A stretch of 64,000 nucleotides of DNA from Turicibacter faecis (GCF_037076425.1 NZ_AP028127.1:526001-590000), one strand, 5' to 3'. Positions 1-8,908 are shown, numbered from the stretch's first letter. A program made the numbers and translations. The notes: generated from the letters alone by a model not told the origin.

Positions 1-991
1 ATTCACTAATGGTCATGTTCATTTCTTTTTTAAATAACCGCGCTAGATAGCTAGGATTAAAGTGTAGTGCCTGACAGACATCGTGGACGGAAGGATTTTG
101 ATAAAGATTTTTTCTTATATAAAAGGTGACCTCTTTAACTGTTTGCGAGTTTTTCGTTCGCCTTAAGGCGTGCACCCGATGGGTCAAGTCAATTAACGCA
201 CTGATTTTTAATTGATTTAAAGTTGTTAAGTCGGTTGTTTTATTGATTTCTTGTAAATAGAAGGTATTGATTTTGTAACTAATGGCAATTGGAAGTCCAC
301 TCTCCCTCGCGGTTTTTGAAGCAACAATAATCATGGAAGCAACCATTGTTTTCATCGTTTGAAGTGGAGTTTCTTTAAGGTGGTCGGAAAGAAGTGGAAA
401 AGGGTTTATGCGATCGAGGATTGGCAGAAGTTCTTTCACCCGTCCATGGCTAACACAGGCAAGGATTTGGTTTTCATATTGGATGTCACCAGGAATGTGT
501 GTGTGAACATGGTCGTCAATTCGGATAAAGGTGAAGTCCTGTCGAAGTTTATCTTCTAATTGAGAAATCATAGCCTCGTTATAGAAGTTTTCCTTTAAAA
601 TGTCCTCGACGGTAAGGCGTTGCTGATTGATGAGCAAATGAACTAAGGCGGCTTGATGTAAAATCTGATTTAAACATGATGATGTTGTTTCAGCTTCTAA
701 CGGTATAGATGGTTTGTTAAGGCAGGGCCCCATGACGTAGGTTATGGGGTTCATTTTTGTTTTTAAGTCACTAACAAAAATAAATGCCTCATTGGCTGGA
801 GAAAATTTAATTTGCGGATAGGGGTGAAGATTTGAAAAGTCATAAATAGATGTCATCCATTCGGAAGGGGGAGTCTCAGAACCTATCTGTTGATGTTTAT
901 CAGTGATGACTTGAACAGGCCATCCAAATCCCTGTTCAAGCAATGCTTTCATGTAAGCGATGTCGTGTATAAAATGGGAAAATGTCGTCAT
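1..991 (-). CDS. AraC-family transcriptional regulator, C-terminus cut by the window edge
   Basis: I read this frame by hand on the minus strand: it is open from ATG at 991 (SD AGGTG just upstream) to the window edge, about 330 residues with no stop. The N-terminal two thirds has no recognisable ligand domain. The last 70 residues look like an AraC/XylS helix-turn-helix: an HTH-like start (TVKEVTFYIRKNLYQNPSVH), then FNPSYLARLFKKEMNMTISE, the typical second-helix signature. The end of the second HTH lies outside the window. It is divergent from the MATE exporter with about 140 bp between starts, so it may control that exporter; this is inference from position. The effector is unknown. Confidence 0.8.
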   Translation of the reverse strand, partial: MTTFSHFIHDIAYMKALLEQGFGWPVQVITDKHQQIGSETPPSEWMTSIYDFSNLHPYPQIKFSPANEAFIFVSDLKTKMNPITYVMGPCLNKPSIPLEAETTSSCLNQILHQAALVHLLINQQRLTVEDILKENFYNEAMISQLEDKLRQDFTFIRIDDHVHTHIPGDIQYENQILACVSHGRVKELLPILDRINPFPLLSDHLKETPLQTMKTMVASMIIVASKTARESGLPIAISYKINTFYLQEINKTTDLTTLNQLKISALIDLTHRVHALRRTKNSQTVKEVTFYIRKNLYQNPSVHDVCQALHFNPSYLARLFKKEMNMTISE

Positions 992-1131
992 ATCACACCT
1001 CATTTTAGTCAAATTCATTATAAAAAGGTCAAATTTATACTTAAAATATTTAAAATTCCATGATAATATTATTCAGGCTTAAAAACAAGTCTTTTAGTTA
1101 AATAAAAAAGGAGTTAAGGAGGTTGTCGGGA

Positions 1132-2478
1132 ATGATGCAAGAAAATATATTAGGAACCGAAAAGATTTCAAAATTATTTATAAAGTTTTCAATTCCTGCT
1201 ATTTTATCGTTAACGATAGCAGGGGTTCAAACAATGGTAGATGGAATCTTTTTAGGAAACTTTGTTGGAACGAATGCGATGGCGAGTGTCAATATTGCCG
1301 CTCCGTTTATGCAATTGATGATCGGGATGAATATGATTGTCGGAATTGGGGGAGCCAGTTATATTGGGCGCAGTTTAGGTGAAAAAGATTTTAAACGAGC
1401 GCAAGATATTTTTAAATCAGCCTGTCTTTTTATGCTAGGGTTATCTTTAATTGTTGCTTGTTTGGGGTTTACTTTTAATCAGCAATTAGCGACTTTTTTA
1501 GGAGCGAATGAGGTTTTACTTGCGGATTCAGCAACGTATATTAAAATCTTAGCGTTATTTGCTCCATTTATTAGTTTCTCATTTATTTTAGGAATTTTCG
1601 TTCGTTGTATCGGAAAACCAAATGTCTTTTTATTTAGTTCAATCGCTAGCTTTTTTGCAAATATTATTTTAAATTATGTGTTAATTAAACAGTTAAAGTT
1701 AGGGATTGTAGGGGCTCCAATCGCAACTGGGTTATCATTTACCACTTCTTTTTTAATTGCAGCGATTCCGTTTATTAAAAAGAGTTCGGTTTTAAACTTT
1801 TTTACTGGAACGTTTAATTTAAAGTTTACGGGGCAATTGTTATATAACGGCTCATCGGAAGGGATTTCTTCGTTAGCAACAGCCATTTCAACGTTTGTGT
1901 TTAACATGGCATTTATGGAAATTGCCGGTGAAGATGGTGTTTCGGCCTTTACGGCAATTGGATACATTTCCTTGTTTGCGTCATTAATTGTTTGTGGGAT
2001 TTCGGCAGGAATTGGGCCCGTCATTTCTTATAATTATGGTGCAAAGTTAGACTCTCGTGTGAAGCAGATGATGAGTTTATCATGCAAGGTCGCCATCGTG
2101 ATGGGAACGATACTCGTCTTCACTATTTTCTTATTTGGAAAGTATTTAATTCTTTTATTTGTGAGTGATAATCAGGCGGTTCTTGACCTAGCGTTACATG
2201 GCTCTAAAATTTATGCCTTTACGTTCTTCTTTAACGGTCTTAATATTTTATTCTCAGGATACTTTACGTCAATTGGCGATGCTTTAGCTTCTATTATTAT
2301 CGCAATTTGTCGCGGAATTATTTTCATCCTAGCGGGAATTAGTATTTTACCTCAGTTTATGGGGATTAGTGGGGTTTGGATGACAGTCCCTGTGGCTGAA
2401 ATTTTAACCTTGCTTGTTGTCTTCTTCTTATTTAAACAAAGAAACTTAAAAAATACATCTTCATTAATTGAAGATTAA
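1132..2478 (+). CDS. MATE family multidrug/cation antiporter
   Basis: A 448-residue polytopic membrane protein with about 12 hydrophobic segments. The opening GTEKISKLFIKFSIPAILS followed by a V-D-G-I-F-L-G segment is typical of the MepA-like branch of the MATE family, which exports cationic drugs or metabolites in exchange for Na+ or H+. A TTG at 1123 could extend the frame, but the AAGGAGG at 1116-1122 touches it. ATG 1132 sits 9 nt after that SD and is the better start. The gene is divergent from an AraC-type regulator and is followed by a strong terminator, so it is probably monocistronic. The substrate cannot be read from sequence. Confidence 0.88.
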   Translation: MMQENILGTEKISKLFIKFSIPAILSLTIAGVQTMVDGIFLGNFVGTNAMASVNIAAPFMQLMIGMNMIVGIGGASYIGRSLGEKDFKRAQDIFKSACLFMLGLSLIVACLGFTFNQQLATFLGANEVLLADSATYIKILALFAPFISFSFILGIFVRCIGKPNVFLFSSIASFFANIILNYVLIKQLKLGIVGAPIATGLSFTTSFLIAAIPFIKKSSVLNFFTGTFNLKFTGQLLYNGSSEGISSLATAISTFVFNMAFMEIAGEDGVSAFTAIGYISLFASLIVCGISAGIGPVISYNYGAKLDSRVKQMMSLSCKVAIVMGTILVFTIFLFGKYLILLFVSDNQAVLDLALHGSKIYAFTFFFNGLNILFSGYFTSIGDALASIIIAICRGIIFILAGISILPQFMGISGVWMTVPVAEILTLLVVFFLFKQRNLKNTSSLIED

Positions 2479-2488
2479 ATTCTAGAGT

Positions 2489-2540
2489 GGCTGCGATTGA
2501 CTCTCCCCTTAAAGGGAATCAATCGTAGCCTATTTTTTTA
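2489..2540 (+). terminator. Intrinsic terminator of the MATE gene
   Basis: A hairpin whose arms GGCTGCGATTGA and TCAATCGTAGCC pair with one G-U type mismatch, with an inner CCC/GGG extension, followed by a run of seven T. It begins about 10 bp after the MATE stop codon. Confidence 0.85.
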
Positions 2541-2637
2541 TAAGATAGAATAGGAAGCTCTTAATTAGATAGGGAGTTTAGTTTCTTTTAACTGAAACCT
2601 TAAAGGCATTTTATCATGCAAACCCTTTAACTACCCG

Positions 2638-2812
2638 GTCATAAATTTACTGATGAATTTAAACAACGAAGGGCTCAACTCTATCTAAGCGGAAAAACGC
2701 GAAGAGAAATTATTGCTAATCAGCTTTACCACCTTTTGATTATTGAATTAAACAATTACGACAAGCCGGTTCTTTTAGTAAAGCTGGGAGTTGCATCTCT
2801 GAGGGAAACTGA
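2638..2812 (+). pseudogene. Decayed IS3-family OrfA fragment, frameshifted
   Basis: The frame from 2638 encodes HKFTDEFKQRRAQLYLSGKT and then RREIIANQ, which resembles the helix-turn-helix start of IS3-family OrfA proteins. The similarity then moves to another frame: from 2747 to 2812 one reads IKQLRQAGSFSKAG, the usual OrfA continuation after the HTH. No start codon, OrfB or inverted repeats remain. It is a different OrfA type from the intact IS3 element at 50.7 kb, so this is an older insertion. The DNA after it to about 3240 shows only broken frames. Confidence 0.6.
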
Positions 2813-3298
2813 ATGAACAAGTAGTACTTTCATGGTAGATAAAAAAAATAAAAGCAGCACGTCAATTATGATTCAATCGCTTTAGGGCCTACTCAGGAGG
2901 TACTTTTTCTTATGTGCGCGAATGGTTAATCCCAACATGCCTTATGCTCAAGAATTAAAACCATATCTAAGGGGGCATCTATTTTTGAACTGCTTAAGAT
3001 TTAAGATTCCAGACTGGGAAATAGCTGATCAAGGTAAAGGTGAACATGCCTTTATAAAGCAAGTGTTAAAAAAGTTAACAAATGATGTGGAATAAAATTG
3101 ATGTGTCTACAACTGATGGAGGAATATGAATGTAGTTAATATATAGTAAGGAAATTATTAAAGCTTCTTAGTTCATCATGCGTGTTGATTCTACTCATCC
3201 ATTAGAAGTGTCAAAAGATGATGCCAAGTTATAAGTTTGGTTTTTTCTTGTTTCTTTTATTCTTCCGAAGAATCATTGATGAAGAGTTGAAGTAAAAC
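2813..3298. other. Intergenic stretch with broken reading frames
   Basis: No intact gene is visible. Short broken reading patches occur near 2995-3090 and 3180-3235, suggesting more decayed coding DNA, possibly the rest of the old insertion. I could not assign a family. Confidence 0.4.
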
Positions 3299-3343
3299 TT
3301 TACTAAAATAATAGTTGAATAAACTTAAGGAGTATATTATAAT
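3299..3343 (+). promoter_or_regulatory. Promoter of the alpha-galactosidase gene with upstream TTTACTAAAA box
   Basis: A near-consensus sigma-A promoter: -35 TTGAAT at 3315-3320, a 17-bp spacer, and -10 TATAAT at 3338-3343. The box TTTACTAAAA at 3299-3308 lies just upstream and recurs before the other galactoside genes of this window. The promoter also shows that an in-frame TTG at 3315 cannot be the start of the gene downstream. Confidence 0.8.
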
Positions 3344-3356
3344 CTTTTTAGAAAGC

Positions 3357-3377
3357 GTTATCCTAACAAAGGATAAC
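3357..3377 (+). promoter_or_regulatory. Perfect inverted repeat in the 5' leader (operator or RNA hairpin)
   Basis: Arms GTTATCCT and AGGATAAC (8 bp, no mismatch) flank a 5-nt loop. It sits roughly 14 bp after the -10 box and ends just before the SD. The left part (TAGAAAGCGTTATCCT, 3349-3364) is also a cre-like sequence with two departures from the CcpA consensus. It could be a road-block operator or an mRNA hairpin. Confidence 0.5.
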
Positions 3378-3395
3378 AGGTTGGAGGAGAAGAAG

Positions 3396-5459
3396 ATGGG
3401 ATTTTTAATTGATGCGAAGCGATTAGTATTCGGGATTGAAACAAAAAAAACAACGTATGCATTTGCGATTGATAATTTAGGACTTGTTCGTCATCTTTAC
3501 TGGGGAGAGAAGATCGACTCATTGGATGATTTTGATGTTCCACCATTATCTGAGATTTCAAGTAATGATCCAATTCTTGATTTAACGGATGAGGAGTATC
3601 CGGTATATGGGGGAATGCGGTATAAGGAAAATTGCTTAAAGGTCCTTTTTGCAGATGGAACGCGTGATATTGAGTATAAGTATGACGGATATACGCAAAC
3701 AGATGAGGAGTTAGTGATCCATTTAAAAGATGCCCATTATGATTTTGCGTTTAATTTACATTATAAAGTGTACGAAGAGCTAGATTTAATTGAGCGTTTT
3801 GTGTCGTTAGAGAATAAGATGAACGAATCAGTGACGGTTGAAAAGATCCATAGTGCACAGCTACATATTCCGTATCAAGATTTAACATTAACGTCAAGCC
3901 ATGGACATTGGTTAGCGGAATTTCAAGAGTTTAAGCAGCCACTTGGACAAGGAAAAATTGTCTTAGAAAATCGCCGTGGAATTTCGACGCATAATCATAA
4001 TCCATTCTTTATTTTAGACCGTCAGGCAACAGAAACAAGTGGAGAAGTGTATTACGGAATTTTAAAATTAAGTGGGAACTTCTCAACGATTATTGAGCCT
4101 CGTCCTTATGGAGGAACATTAGTACAAATGGGAATTAATCCGCACGACTGCTTATTAACGTTAAATGCAGGGGAAACATTTGTTGCACCGGCGATGTTGT
4201 TTGGTTATACAACAGAAGGATTTGAAGCGATGAGTCACCACATGCATGATTATGCGAAGCAACATGTTTTACGCGAAGGGGTTCGTCCGGTTCTTTATAA
4301 TTCATGGGAAGCAACGGAATTTGATGTTCAATGTGATGAACAAATTGCGTTAGCGCGTAAGGCAAAAGAGATGGGTGTTGAGCTATTCGTGATTGATGAT
4401 GGATGGTTTGGACAACGTCATAGCGATGCAGACGGACTTGGGGATTGGTATGTGAATGAAGAAAAATTCCCTGAGGGATTAACACCGTTAATCGATGCGG
4501 TTAAAGGAATGGATATGATGTTTGGAATTTGGATTGAGCCAGAGATGGTTAACCCGCCAACTCAGTTATTGAAAGATCATCCAGATTGGATTTACCATGT
4601 AGAAAACCGCGTGAATGATACGTCGCGTAATCAAATGGTTTTAAATGTGACGTTACCAGAGGTTCAAACGTTTATTTTCAATATGATTGATGACTTACTG
4701 TCAAAATATGACATTGATTATATTAAATGGGATGCGAATCGTCCAATTTCACAAACGGGGTTATCTCGCGAGATGTGGGTTCGCCATATCGAGGCTGTTT
4801 ATGACATTGCGCGTCGCGTGAAAGAACGTTATCCTCATGTCTTACTTGAGGCTTGTGCATCAGGAGGAGGACGTGTTGATTATGGAATGTTAGAAAACGG
4901 ATTTGATGATTTCTGGACAAGCGATAATACCGATGCGTATGACCGTTTAACGATTCAAAATACGTATTCTTACGTGTATCCAATTAAAGCTATGCGTGCC
5001 TGGGTAACGGATGCGAATAACCGTGTGACAATCCCACTTCGTTTTAAATTCCATAGCGCGATGATGGGAACGCTCGGAATGGGATGTAATATTTTAAAAT
5101 TCACAGATGAGGAAATGAAGCTATCTGCGGAATTAATCGAGGAGTACAAAGAAATCCGTGACGTGGTTCAAAACGGGGACTTCTACCGCCTAAATCATAC
5201 GTCTCGTAACAATTACTACTGTTATGAATATGCGAATGAATCAGAAGCAGCATTATTTGTCTTCTTACCGCAGACACAAATCGCCCGTACAGGCGTGCGT
5301 ATTAAATTACGTGGTCTAGATGAAACAGCGACTTATACTTTTATGTTAGCAGGAGCAGAGGTAAGAAAGACCGGGGCTTACTTAATGAATCACGGGATTG
5401 ATGTCAAATTGAGTGGCGATTACGCGAGCACTATCATTAAATTTAAAAAGAGTGAGTAG
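3396..5459 (+). CDS. Alpha-galactosidase, glycoside hydrolase family 36
   Basis: A 687-residue intracellular enzyme with no signal peptide. It hydrolyses terminal alpha-1,6-galactosyl residues such as those of melibiose and raffinose. The GH36 layout is visible: an N-terminal beta-sandwich, then a TIM barrel with DDGWFG, the nucleophile aspartate in KWDANR (D446), and the acid/base aspartate in TSDNTD (D510), plus the conserved EACASGGGR segment. I start at ATG 3396 because GGAGGAGAAG precedes it directly. The longer frame from TTG 3315 would start inside the promoter -35 box. It has its own promoter and terminator and precedes a GPH sugar symporter that may supply its substrate. Confidence 0.93.
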   Translation: MGFLIDAKRLVFGIETKKTTYAFAIDNLGLVRHLYWGEKIDSLDDFDVPPLSEISSNDPILDLTDEEYPVYGGMRYKENCLKVLFADGTRDIEYKYDGYTQTDEELVIHLKDAHYDFAFNLHYKVYEELDLIERFVSLENKMNESVTVEKIHSAQLHIPYQDLTLTSSHGHWLAEFQEFKQPLGQGKIVLENRRGISTHNHNPFFILDRQATETSGEVYYGILKLSGNFSTIIEPRPYGGTLVQMGINPHDCLLTLNAGETFVAPAMLFGYTTEGFEAMSHHMHDYAKQHVLREGVRPVLYNSWEATEFDVQCDEQIALARKAKEMGVELFVIDDGWFGQRHSDADGLGDWYVNEEKFPEGLTPLIDAVKGMDMMFGIWIEPEMVNPPTQLLKDHPDWIYHVENRVNDTSRNQMVLNVTLPEVQTFIFNMIDDLLSKYDIDYIKWDANRPISQTGLSREMWVRHIEAVYDIARRVKERYPHVLLEACASGGGRVDYGMLENGFDDFWTSDNTDAYDRLTIQNTYSYVYPIKAMRAWVTDANNRVTIPLRFKFHSAMMGTLGMGCNILKFTDEEMKLSAELIEEYKEIRDVVQNGDFYRLNHTSRNNYYCYEYANESEAALFVFLPQTQIARTGVRIKLRGLDETATYTFMLAGAEVRKTGAYLMNHGIDVKLSGDYASTIIKFKKSE

Positions 5460-5486
5460 TTTTTATAAAGCTATAATAAGTGATGA

Positions 5487-5526
5487 TCAGGGCTGACCTC
5501 CTTAACGGGGGCAGTCCTTTTTTATA
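5487..5526 (+). terminator. Intrinsic terminator after the alpha-galactosidase gene
   Basis: A GC-rich hairpin (arms around AGGGCTGACCTCC and GGGGGCAGTCCT, with wobble pairs) followed by six T. Confidence 0.75.
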
Positions 5527-6047
5527 TAAATGAAAACCATCAGTTTAATTGGTGGTTTAAATCAAAAAGAGTGTCTTGTAAAAAGTGAGGATAAAGCGTC
5601 AATCGGTTTAAAATCTCAGATACGATTAGGTGAATCAGGGACTTTGTTTGTGAAGTGCAGATAAATGGGAATGGATCGTTGGTTTAGTTTTAGGGGGGGG
5701 ATAGGATCAACGATGATGAAGTACGCTGAAAAAGCAATAAAATAGCTCTAGCTAGCAGTCAGCGTTCGGGATACCTACTAGCCAGCTGATAGGATGTCTA
5801 AAGGGTGCTAGTTAGTTGAAAAAATTGATTGGAAGAATAAATAGATGATGTTAAGAATTTCAAAAATGAAAATTTTATGATGAATGAAACAAATAGTTAT
5901 TAAATTTAAAGCGTTTTTTTCACATTATATGAGTAGTTATTTTAGTATAAAAGTAAGCGTGTTTTAAGGAATCCCTCACAAGAAATGTGAGAAATTTATG
6001 TGGAATAAGGTCTAAAAATTAATGAAAAAAGTCGAGCTAAAATCCTT
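5527..6047. other. AT-rich intergenic region upstream of the GPH symporter
   Basis: No convincing gene. A 44-codon frame from 5531 lacks an SD. Visible structure is limited to a small hairpin (CTCACA/TGTGAG, 5975-5991) and one copy of the TTTTAGTA-type box near 5939-5949, which belongs to the same motif group as the operators of the galactose genes. Confidence 0.5.
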
Positions 6048-6110
6048 TAGTAAAAAAAGTTATTTTTTTACTATAAAACGCTTGCAAAAACGGTTTCACT
6101 ATAGTATATT
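6048..6110 (+). promoter_or_regulatory. Promoter of the GPH symporter with a 26-bp perfect inverted repeat
   Basis: The promoter has -35 TTGCAA at 6082-6087, a 17-bp spacer and -10 TATATT at 6105-6110. Just upstream, TAGTAAAAAAA (6048-6058) and TTTTTTTACTA (6063-6073) form an 11-bp perfect inverted repeat around GTTA, that is, two facing copies of the TTTAGTAAA box. A further partial palindrome, AAACGATTACGGTTT, lies downstream at 6130-6144. Together these suggest tight control by a LacI-type repressor. Confidence 0.75.
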
Positions 6111-6193
6111 AGAGACATAAAGGAAATAAAAACGATTACGGTTTATGAGAGGGATAAATCGTAACGAATCTGTTAAAAAAGGGAGAGGTAAAA

Positions 6194-7603
6194 ATGCAAT
6201 TAACGGCAAGAGCAAAATACTCTTATGGAATAGGGGCATTAGGAAAGGATTTAGTTTACGGAATTGTTGGAACGTATTTAATGTTTTATTTTACGGATGT
6301 AATCGGACTGGCTCCAGCATTCGTCGGAACATTATTTTTAATTGCTCGTATTTGGGATACAGTAAACGACCCAATGATGGGAATGGTTGTAGATAATACG
6401 AGAACAAAGTGGGGAAAATTTAGACCTTGGATTTTAATCGGAACCATTATTAATGCAGTTGTTTTATTCTTCTTATTTAAAAAACCTGATTTAGATGGAT
6501 TACCATTATATGCTTACTTCTCAGTGATGTACATCTTATGGGGAATGACTTATACGATTATGGACATCCCTTATTGGTCAATGATTCCATCGTTAACAAA
6601 AGATAAAGCAGAACGTGAAAAAGTCGCTGTTATTCCTCGTATTTTTGCAAGTATCGGTGGTTTAACAATCGGGACATTCGGATTAACATTTGTTGCTAAG
6701 TTAGGACAAGGGGATCAAGTTAAAGGGTTCGAATCATTAGCGTTTATCATTGCCGTTGTCTTCATCGTTTCTTCTTTAATTACATGCTTTAATGTTAAAG
6801 AACCATCAACAAAAACAGATAAAGCTTCAACTAAAAAAGCAGAACGTGTGACGTTAAAACAAACATTTAAAATTATTGCTCAAAATGATCAATTAAAAGT
6901 ATTTATCGGTATCGTTTTATGTATGAACTTAATGTTACAACTTTTAGGTGGGATGGCACTTTACTACTTTAAATATGCGAACGGATATGTTCCAGGTGAT
7001 GAAGTACCAATGTTCACGATCTATAACGGATTTGCTGGATTTGCTGAAATCGGAGGGTTATTATTATTCCCAATCTTAGCTCAAAAAATTGGACGTCAAA
7101 AATTATTTAAAGTAGGATGCTTCGTACCAGTTGTCGGATTAATCGGATTATTATTAACAGGAATTTTTGCTCCAAATAATGCATTATTCGTTGTGATTTC
7201 AGCGTTATTAGTTCGTGGTGGTGGAGGATTCGTCCTAGCTTCAACAACAGTTATGTTAGCAGACGTTGTTGACTATGGAGAATTTAAACTTGGAACTCGT
7301 AATGAAAGTATTATCTTCTCTTGCCAAACGTTATTAGTAAAATCAGCATCAGCATTCAGTGGATGGGCAATCGGTGTTGGATTACAAATGATGGGATTTG
7401 TGGCAAACCAAGAACAAAGTGCTGGAACTATTTTAGGAATGCGTGGATTAATGACAATTCTTCCAATTGCTTTCATCGTAACATGCTTTGTCATTTATAA
7501 AAAATACTACAAGTTAAATGGAGATTTCCATGAAGAAGTATTAATTGAATTAGAAAACCGTAACCAAGAAACAAATCCATTCGGATTAAAAAAAGCAATG
7601 TAA
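6194..7603 (+). CDS. GPH-family (MelB-like) sugar:cation symporter
   Basis: A 469-residue membrane protein with 12 predicted helices of the glycoside-pentoside-hexuronide family. The family signature after helix 2 is clear: NDPMMGMVVDNTRTKWGKFRPW, here split for length as NDPMMG and RTKWGKFRPW. These carriers import galactosides or related glycosides with Na+ or H+. It lacks the C-terminal IIA domain of LacS-type relatives. ATG 6194 follows GGGAGAGG. It is a single-gene unit between its own promoter and a terminator, and sits between alpha-galactosidase and lacZ. Melibiose, raffinose or lactose uptake is likely but the exact sugar is inference. Confidence 0.88.
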   Translation: MQLTARAKYSYGIGALGKDLVYGIVGTYLMFYFTDVIGLAPAFVGTLFLIARIWDTVNDPMMGMVVDNTRTKWGKFRPWILIGTIINAVVLFFLFKKPDLDGLPLYAYFSVMYILWGMTYTIMDIPYWSMIPSLTKDKAEREKVAVIPRIFASIGGLTIGTFGLTFVAKLGQGDQVKGFESLAFIIAVVFIVSSLITCFNVKEPSTKTDKASTKKAERVTLKQTFKIIAQNDQLKVFIGIVLCMNLMLQLLGGMALYYFKYANGYVPGDEVPMFTIYNGFAGFAEIGGLLLFPILAQKIGRQKLFKVGCFVPVVGLIGLLLTGIFAPNNALFVVISALLVRGGGGFVLASTTVMLADVVDYGEFKLGTRNESIIFSCQTLLVKSASAFSGWAIGVGLQMMGFVANQEQSAGTILGMRGLMTILPIAFIVTCFVIYKKYYKLNGDFHEEVLIELENRNQETNPFGLKKAM

Positions 7604-7610
7604 TTGATAG

Positions 7611-7643
7611 AAAATCGACAGAATAATTTCTGTCGATTTTTTG
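7611..7643 (+). terminator. Intrinsic terminator of the symporter gene
   Basis: A perfect hairpin ATCGACAGAA / TTCTGTCGAT with a short loop, followed by six T. Confidence 0.88.
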
Positions 7644-7801
7644 ATTAGAGACTTTAGTCTGTTGAACACGCAAAGCGTGTGAAACATAAAACCACCCGCT
7701 ATGCGGGTGGCGAATAAAAGTTTATAACTCCATTAAAAAATCACCTTTTTTCCTATAATAGAGTTGTTCAAGCTACTATTTTAGAAGAGAAGGTGATTTT
7801 T

Positions 7802-8257
7802 ATGGCGAATCAAACAAATAGTTTATCGCACACAAAATGGATGTGCAAATACCATATTGTGTTTACTCCTAAGTATAGACGAAAAATAATATATAATCAA
7901 TATAAAACAAGTATAAGAGATATTTTAAAACAACTTTGTGCCTATAAAGGAGTTGAAATTATTGAAGGGCATTTAATGCCAGATCATGTACATATGTTAG
8001 TAAGTATTCCACCTAAAATGAGTGTATCTAGTTTTATGGGATATTTGAAAGGAAAGAGTGCATTGATGATGTTTGATAAACATGCAAATTTGAAATACAA
8101 ATTTGGAAATCGGCATTTTTGGGCAGAAGGATATTATGTCAGTACGGTTGGCCTAAATGAGGCAACGATAAGGAAATATATTCAGGATCAGGAAAAGCAT
8201 GATATTGCGATGGATAAATTAAGTGTAAAAGAATATGAAGACCCCTTTAAGGGGTAG
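7802..8257 (+). CDS. tnpA: IS200/IS605 family transposase TnpA (Y1 HUH type)
   Basis: A 151-residue single-strand DNA transposase. The HUH metal-binding motif is the H62-V63-H64 of PDHVHMLVSIP, and the likely catalytic tyrosine is Y126 in ATIRKYIQDQ. Length matches the family, about 130-155 residues. ATG 7802 follows AGAAGGTGA at a good distance; an in-frame GTG at 7793 lies inside that SD. The last codons, including the stop, overlap a hairpin at 8241-8255 that begins the structured 3' region of the element. It appears intact and potentially active. Confidence 0.92.
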   Translation: MANQTNSLSHTKWMCKYHIVFTPKYRRKIIYNQYKTSIRDILKQLCAYKGVEIIEGHLMPDHVHMLVSIPPKMSVSSFMGYLKGKSALMMFDKHANLKYKFGNRHFWAEGYYVSTVGLNEATIRKYIQDQEKHDIAMDKLSVKEYEDPFKG

Positions 8258-8401
8258 CCAGTAGAACGAACACTCCTTTAGGGGTGAGCAAAGGTGGCAA
8301 TGGCAAGTAGCTTGAACAAAGTGAAAGCTAGCGCCTTGAGACGCTAGCCGGTAATCAGGGCTTATAGCCCTGGAGAAAACTACCCGTTTGACGGGTAGTT
8401 T
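8241..8401 (+). ncRNA. Structured 3' region of the IS200-type element (possible transposon RNA)
   Basis: Six hairpins follow one another with little unpaired DNA: ACCCC/GGGGT (8241-8255), CACTCC/GGGGTG (8271-8286), AGCTT/AAGCT (8309-8329), GCTAGCG/CGCTAGC (8327-8348), CAGGGCT/AGCCCTG (8356-8372), and the AAACTACCCGT stem with ACGGGTAGTTT (8377-8401), which ends in TTT and could terminate transcription. Only the last is needed as a transposition end. The rest may be a folded transcript resembling the right-end RNAs of TnpB elements, although no tnpB exists here. Whether it is transcribed separately is unknown. Confidence 0.45.
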
Positions 8402-8404
8402 TTA

Positions 8405-8908
8405 TTATCCGTTGAAATAAATAAGGTTATTAATGATTTTGGGAGGTAAAGATTTAGACTAAAATAAAATTTTACTAAATTAAATAGAAAGTCATGGTGA
8501 GGTAAGCAGCCTTTGTCTTCCTTCTATCGTTATAATAAAAGGTCCCTTGAGGGCATTTCTTTCAATAAGAAGGGTGTACCGTAGTATCAAAAGTATTCTT
8601 TGATGATATAGACCCTTTTTTACTGTTTTATTTATAGCAAGTTATATATTAGCCATATGGATAGAATCTTCTATCTGAATAGGGAGAGGAGTATTAGCAG
8701 AAAGTAAGGTACTTAATGTTTTTCTCTTTTTCCGACATTTTAAAGAGAAATGAGGAGAAGTGTGTCAAAAAGCGATGATTTTAAAGGTGTAAACGATTAA
8801 CTTTTCCTTTATTTGAATAGTTTCGTCATAAGTTGAATGTTCAAAATGAAAGGATGATGTTAAAATGTTGTTATATGTTAAAGATTGTTTAATGGGGGGG
8901 AAGTTCCG
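8405..8908. other. Intergenic region before the IF2_N/GT5-N gene
   Basis: No gene is visible in about 500 bp. One copy of the galactose-type box TTTACTAAA lies at 8471-8479. A purine-rich SD, seven G followed by AAG, precedes the next start. I could not place a convincing promoter. Confidence 0.45.

Larger units (their letters stand above)
7664..8403 (+). mobile_element. IS200/IS605-family insertion sequence, TnpA only
   Basis: A single tnpA gene is flanked by subterminal hairpins as expected for Y1-transposase elements, which recognise folded ends and lack terminal inverted repeats. The left end has ACACGC/GCGTGT (7666-7680) and CCACCCGC/GCGGGTGG (7692-7710). The right end has ACTACCCGT/ACGGGTAGT within 8377-8401, similar in stem sequence to the left hairpin. 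No tnpB is present. Exact ends are approximate because these elements leave no target duplication. It sits immediately after the symporter terminator. Confidence 0.75.

Noticed and set aside
3315-3395. Longer alpha-galactosidase start at TTG 3315
   Set aside because: The TTG lies in the -35 box and the transcript would start after it; ATG 3396 has its own SD.
5531-5665. 44-codon plus-strand frame after the alpha-galactosidase terminator
   Set aside because: No SD and it starts in the terminator's T tract; no similarity recognised.
6145-6396. 83-codon plus-strand frame overlapping the symporter start
   Set aside because: It lies in another frame of the symporter gene and encodes a low-complexity basic product with no family.
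7664-8403. Group I intron/IStron or TnpB element
   Set aside because: None of the conserved group I core segments is visible and no tnpB is present; TnpA-only IS200 type fits.
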